Shown: in pieces, positions 41,202 through 44,253 of the stretch | How the letters are laid out: each line of letters begins with the position of its first letter | Numbering within the stretch: the stretch's first letter is position 1 | DNA from: an uncultured Lachnospiraceae bacterium | GTDB taxonomy: Bacteria; Bacillota; Clostridia; Lachnospirales; Lachnospiraceae | Length of the DNA stretch: 44,253 nucleotides | Direction of reading: 5' to 3' | NCBI GenBank assembly: GCA_900546495.1 | Contig: URDN01000021.1 | Span: 1 to 44,253, forward strand | Program-made: the position numbers and the translations under genes | Notes under the pieces: model-generated | What the model was told of the DNA's origin: nothing | Databases searched by the model: none | The model's input: only the letters and a program-made list of their open reading frames with translations

Positions 41202-41253
41202 AAAAGACCTCGTGGTTGCTATTTCAAAACCCATTAACTCCCGTTGGTCTTTT
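41202..41253 (-). terminator. Probable terminator of the DUF2798-like gene
   Basis: AAAAGACC and GGTCTTTT form an 8-bp stem with a partly paired 36-base interior, followed on the minus strand by ATTTTCC. It separates the 41363 gene from the atp leader. Confidence 0.6.
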
Positions 41254-41362
41254 CTTGTACATATATTAATATAATTTCCAGATTTTGCAATCGGCAAATT
41301 TTCCTAAATTGTTTTTTAATAAAAACAATTTTTCAGCAAAATCACGATTGACTTTCCCGAAT

Positions 41363-41869
41363 TTAACAAATCGCATCCTTGTAATCCTCATTTTTCTTCC
41401 TTTTTTCGGTAAATTTGTATATTTTTCGAAAAACGAATCTTACAAATGGTCCTGCGTAAAACAACTGCCAGAACAGTGCCATCGGCAAATTTCGCGCTGC
41501 TGTCTGCAACCAGTTACCAAGCAGCATATCTGTTCCTTTAAATCCAAACAATACGGACGCGAAGAAACTCATGATCGGACACATAAATGCTACGGTCAGA
41601 GATGAGATCAGTACAATCAGCAAAATCTGAGGGGTATTTCGCAGATCAACACACCGAAAAGCTATTCGTTTTACAGTTCTCTCCACAAATAAAAATTCCA
41701 CGACAAATGCAATTACTCCCATGATCGGAAGTTCTCCAAGCGCAAGGATGAATACCTGATTTGTCATCTCTCCCTGTGTTATCGTAATGTTGTAGCAAAC
41801 CATTCCATAAACCATGACCGCCACCATGAGAATGGAAAAACATACATTTTGTAATTTTGTTTTTGGCAT
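41363..41869 (-). CDS. DUF2798-like four-helix membrane protein
   Basis: 168 residues with four hydrophobic segments arranged as two similar halves: LQNVCFSILMVAVMVYGMVCYN with GELPIMGVIAFVVEFLFVERTVKRIAF, then ILLIVLISSLTVAFMCPIMSFFA with LPMALFWQLFYAGPFVRFVFR. This pattern fits DUF2798-type proteins; function unknown. It occupies the place directly before atpB, where many bacteria have atpI or atpZ, but it is not similar to AtpI and is separated by a probable terminator. AGGAAAGGAG precedes the ATG at 41869; a ten-codon longer frame has no site. Confidence 0.75.
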   Translation of the reverse strand: MPKTKLQNVCFSILMVAVMVYGMVCYNITITQGEMTNQVFILALGELPIMGVIAFVVEFLFVERTVKRIAFRCVDLRNTPQILLIVLISSLTVAFMCPIMSFFASVLFGFKGTDMLLGNWLQTAARNLPMALFWQLFYAGPFVRFVFRKIYKFTEKRKKNEDYKDAIC

Positions 41870-42081
41870 AAAAAAGTCTCCTTTCCTGCTGACAAACAAT
41901 TTTTACATCTAAAATGTGTGTTGTTCGTTAGCATTCCGGGAGAATGTGCGTTTCCAATATTATATACCAATTTTATCTATTTTTCTTTCAGCAAGACTAT
42001 ATTATCACTGAAAAATCGCCCTCGTAAGATTTTTTTTTTCAAATTCAGCAAATCGCGCAGATATTAGGTTAGGTTAAAATA

Positions 42082-42098
42082 AATCAATATTATTGATT
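42082..42098. promoter_or_regulatory. Palindrome upstream of the leuA promoter
   Basis: AATCAATA and TATTGATT around one T, 12 bases upstream of the proposed -35 box. Operator candidate of unknown partner; the AT-rich setting makes chance possible. Confidence 0.4.
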
Positions 42099-42109
42099 AA
42101 AATAAATCA

Positions 42110-42138
42110 TTCTGCTACTATAAACATTATGTTATACT
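42110..42138 (+). promoter_or_regulatory. Predicted promoter of the T-box/leuA transcript
   Basis: TATACT at 42133-42138, 17 bases after a weak TTCTGC (42110-42115). It lies just before the T-box 5' end. Confidence 0.6.
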
Positions 42139-42145
42139 CTGAAAC

Positions 42146-42522
42146 ATGAAATGCGAAGACAAGGAATAGTAACTGTTCTACTTTTTTCAGAGAGTTGCCG
42201 GCTGGTGTGAGGCAATAAAAGAAATACAGTGAACTCGCCTTTGAGCAGCAGTTTTGAACATAATTACATTCTTTCATTTGTTAACTCAATTCGAACTTTT
42301 TAAAGACTACAGATTTAAGCAACACAGTCTGAATTGAAGTAAAACATATGGGTATGAGTTAAAAATGTAATTATAGTAGGAACTGACGGAATCTCACCGT
42401 TACATGAGAACAGCATGACAGTGCTGATGAGTGCGTATTTGATACGAAGTAGAGTGGTACCGCGGAACAATGGCTTTCGTCTCTACAACTATTACATGGT
42501 TGTAGGGATGAGGGCCTTTTTT
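42146..42522 (+). promoter_or_regulatory. T-box leader, leucine specifier
   Basis: The T-box core AGAGTGGTACCGCGG is at 42451-42465. The 5' part carries AGAGAGTTGCCGGCTGGTG, as expected for the distal stem I region, and the specifier loop reads GTGAACTCGCC, giving CTC (42234-42236), a Leu codon. Uncharged tRNA-Leu would stabilise the antiterminator and switch on leuA. The spacing from specifier to T-box core is about 215 bases. Confidence 0.92.
42472..42522 (+). terminator. T-box-controlled terminator
   Basis: GGCTTTCGTCTCTACAAC pairs with GTTGTAGGGATGAGGGCC, followed by TTTTTT. Its 5' side is adjacent to the T-box core, with which the antiterminator competes. Confidence 0.9.
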
Positions 42523-42682
42523 ATTTCAACCAATACTTGATTTTAAAGCCCTTCTCCTACTACCAACACACAGGAATGTTGCAGACATTCTTGTTGTGAA
42601 CTGTCCATCATGCAATCGCAGAATGACCGCATGATGAAACAAATGATTACATGATAGCTAACGGATAAGGAGGAATCTTGTT

Positions 42683-44209
42683 ATGAAACATTATGAAAAC
42701 TATGAAAGAGCTTATTTTATGCCACCAGAATGTACTTATGACTGGGTGAAAAAAGAATATTTAACCAAAGCACCGATCTGGTGCTCCGTAGATTTAAGAG
42801 ATGGAAATCAGGCATTAATAGAGCCAATGAGTCTGGAAGAAAAAATTCAGTTTTTTCAGATGCTTGTAAAAATCGGATTCAAACAAATTGAAGTCGGATT
42901 TCCGGCAGCTTCCGAAACCGAATATGATTTTGTCAGAACATTAATTGAGCAGGATATGATTCCAGAAGATGTCACCATTCAGGTGCTTACCCAGGCAAGA
43001 GAACATATTATCAAAAAAACATTCGAAGCCATCGAAGGTGCACCAAACGTCATCGTTCACCTGTATCTTTCCACCTCTGTGGCACAGAGAGAGCAGGTTT
43101 TTCATAAGAGCAAAGACGAAATTATAAAAACCGCCGTAGACGGTGCCATCATGGTAAAAGAACTTACTGATAAACAGAGCGGAAACATTTATCTTCAGTA
43201 CAGCCCGGAGAGCTGCACCGGAACCGAAGTAGATTACGCAGTCGAAATCTGCAATGCCGTACTTGATATCTGGCAGCCGACACCGAATCACAAAGCCATC
43301 ATCAACATTCCGGCTACCGTAGAAAACTCCATGCCGCATGTATTTGCCACACAGATTGAATACATTCACAAACATTTAAAATACAGAGATGCCGTTTTAT
43401 TGTCCCTGCATCCGCACAACGACCGTGGTTGCGCTGTTGCCGACGCAGAACTTGGTGTTCTGGCTGGCGCAGACCGTATCGAAGGTACATTGTTTGGCAA
43501 CGGTGAGCGCACCGGAAACATGGATATCGTCACCATGGCGATGAACCTGTTTTCCCATGGTATCGATCCGGAACTTGATTTTTCCGATATGTCAGCAATC
43601 CGCGCAGGTTATGAAACTTACACCGGAATGAAAGTGCATGAGCGTCAGCCATATGCCGGCGATCTCGTATTTACCGCATTTTCCGGTTCTCATCAGGATG
43701 CGATTTCCAAAGGAATGACATGGCGTGACACACACAAAACCGACAAATGGACCGTGCCATATCTGCCGATCGATCCGAAAGATATCGGACGCACCTATGA
43801 CGGCGACGTGATCCGTATCAACAGTCAGTCCGGAAAAGGCGGCATCAGCTATATTTTAAAACAGAACTTTGGTGTTGTTCTTCCAGAAGCAATGCGCGAA
43901 GATGTAGGCTATGCTATCAAGCAGGTATCCGATGAAATGCATCAGGAACTGTCCCCGCAGAACGTATACGAAATATTTGAGGAGCAGTACCTTCACTCCA
44001 TGAACTACTTCCGCATTACCGAAAGCCATTTCAAACAGTTAACGGACGGCATCATGGCAGAAGTTACTATTTTGAACGGTGAAAAAGAGACCGTTATCGA
44101 TGCCAATGGAAACGGTCGTTTGGACGCTGTCAGCAACGCGGTAAAACAGTTCTTCAACATCGACTACACCTTGATGAATTACGAAGAACATGCTTTAACG
44201 AGACTGTAA
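42683..44209 (+). CDS. leuA: 2-isopropylmalate synthase (LeuA type 2)
   Basis: 508 residues. The catalytic TIM barrel has SVDLRDGNQALIEPMS near residue 36, IEVGFPAASETEYDF, and the metal motif LSLHPHNDRGCAV, followed by GTLFGNGERTGN. It condenses acetyl-CoA with 2-oxoisovalerate, the first step of leucine synthesis, in the cytosol; this agrees with the leucine T-box. The C-terminal part starts the regulatory domain (MAEVTILNGEKETVIDANG) but ends at YEEHALTRL, shorter than long type 2 enzymes that continue past the YxEH segment. Feedback control by leucine may be altered. AAGGAGGAA precedes the ATG. Confidence 0.93.
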   Translation: MKHYENYERAYFMPPECTYDWVKKEYLTKAPIWCSVDLRDGNQALIEPMSLEEKIQFFQMLVKIGFKQIEVGFPAASETEYDFVRTLIEQDMIPEDVTIQVLTQAREHIIKKTFEAIEGAPNVIVHLYLSTSVAQREQVFHKSKDEIIKTAVDGAIMVKELTDKQSGNIYLQYSPESCTGTEVDYAVEICNAVLDIWQPTPNHKAIINIPATVENSMPHVFATQIEYIHKHLKYRDAVLLSLHPHNDRGCAVADAELGVLAGADRIEGTLFGNGERTGNMDIVTMAMNLFSHGIDPELDFSDMSAIRAGYETYTGMKVHERQPYAGDLVFTAFSGSHQDAISKGMTWRDTHKTDKWTVPYLPIDPKDIGRTYDGDVIRINSQSGKGGISYILKQNFGVVLPEAMREDVGYAIKQVSDEMHQELSPQNVYEIFEEQYLHSMNYFRITESHFKQLTDGIMAEVTILNGEKETVIDANGNGRLDAVSNAVKQFFNIDYTLMNYEEHALTRL

Positions 44210-44253
44210 TTAATTCTGTGTAAACTCTAAAAGAGCTATATATCCTCTTGGAT

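Overview
The window looks like a chromosomal segment of an anaerobic gut clostridium, most probably a Lachnospiraceae member. Supporting signs are an a-c-b-delta-alpha-gamma-beta-epsilon ATP synthase operon, a T-box in front of leuA, a glycine riboswitch in front of an AgcS symporter, strong AGGAGG ribosome binding sites, moderate GC, and oxygen-sensitive redox families (Fe-dependent alcohol dehydrogenases, an FeS/FMN/FAD ene-reductase, a ferredoxin-fused aldo/keto reductase). The genus is my inference and cannot be fixed from the sequence alone.

Layout. (1) 61-7287, minus strand: a catabolic group read as Zn-alcohol dehydrogenase, old-yellow-enzyme reductase, lactaldehyde-reductase-type Fe-ADH, class II aldolase, D-2-hydroxyacid dehydrogenase, and a short protein that resembles only the C-terminal part of an Fe-ADH. 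A divergent FGGY sugar kinase (7868-9418) shares its control region. Together they fit polyol or deoxysugar catabolism (oxidise, phosphorylate, split, reduce the aldehyde). (2) 9694-17029, minus strand: cyclase-family hydrolase, 3-hydroxyacid dehydrogenase, thiolase, butanol-dehydrogenase-type Fe-ADH, PRD regulator, and a phloretin/diacetylphloroglucinol-hydrolase-family protein. This set mirrors steps of anaerobic phloroglucinol breakdown (C-C hydrolysis of an acylphloroglucinol, ring opening, 3-hydroxy oxidation, thiolysis), but no obvious SDR-type phloroglucinol reductase or BKACE-type lyase is present. (3) 17454-24448, minus strand: a Nik/Opp-type ABC importer with two tandem paralogous SAM methyltransferases. 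Two copies of one terminator-like hairpin precede the binding protein gene and the methyltransferase pair. (4) 24763-29527: glycine-riboswitch-controlled AgcS symporter, aldo/keto reductase, second AgcS symporter. (5) 30015-34362: DEAD-box RNA helicase, MATE exporter, PocR/AraC regulator. (6) 34519-41869: ATP synthase operon preceded by a DUF2798-like membrane protein. (7) 42082-44209: T-box and leuA.

The most unusual material is non-coding. A repeat of about 170 bp (family A, seven full, partial or decayed copies) folds on paper into nested, almost gap-free stems and often lies directly against ribosome binding sites, so that naive gene starts fall inside it. A second repeat (family B) occurs twice, and a 198-bp inverted-repeat element lies after the second AgcS gene. 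Other points are an atpB gene whose perfect Shine-Dalgarno sequence is followed by ACG instead of ATG, a stand-alone Fe-ADH C-terminal domain lacking the usual metal histidines, and a ferredoxin-domain gene remnant. No tRNA, rRNA, CRISPR array or transposase gene was seen.
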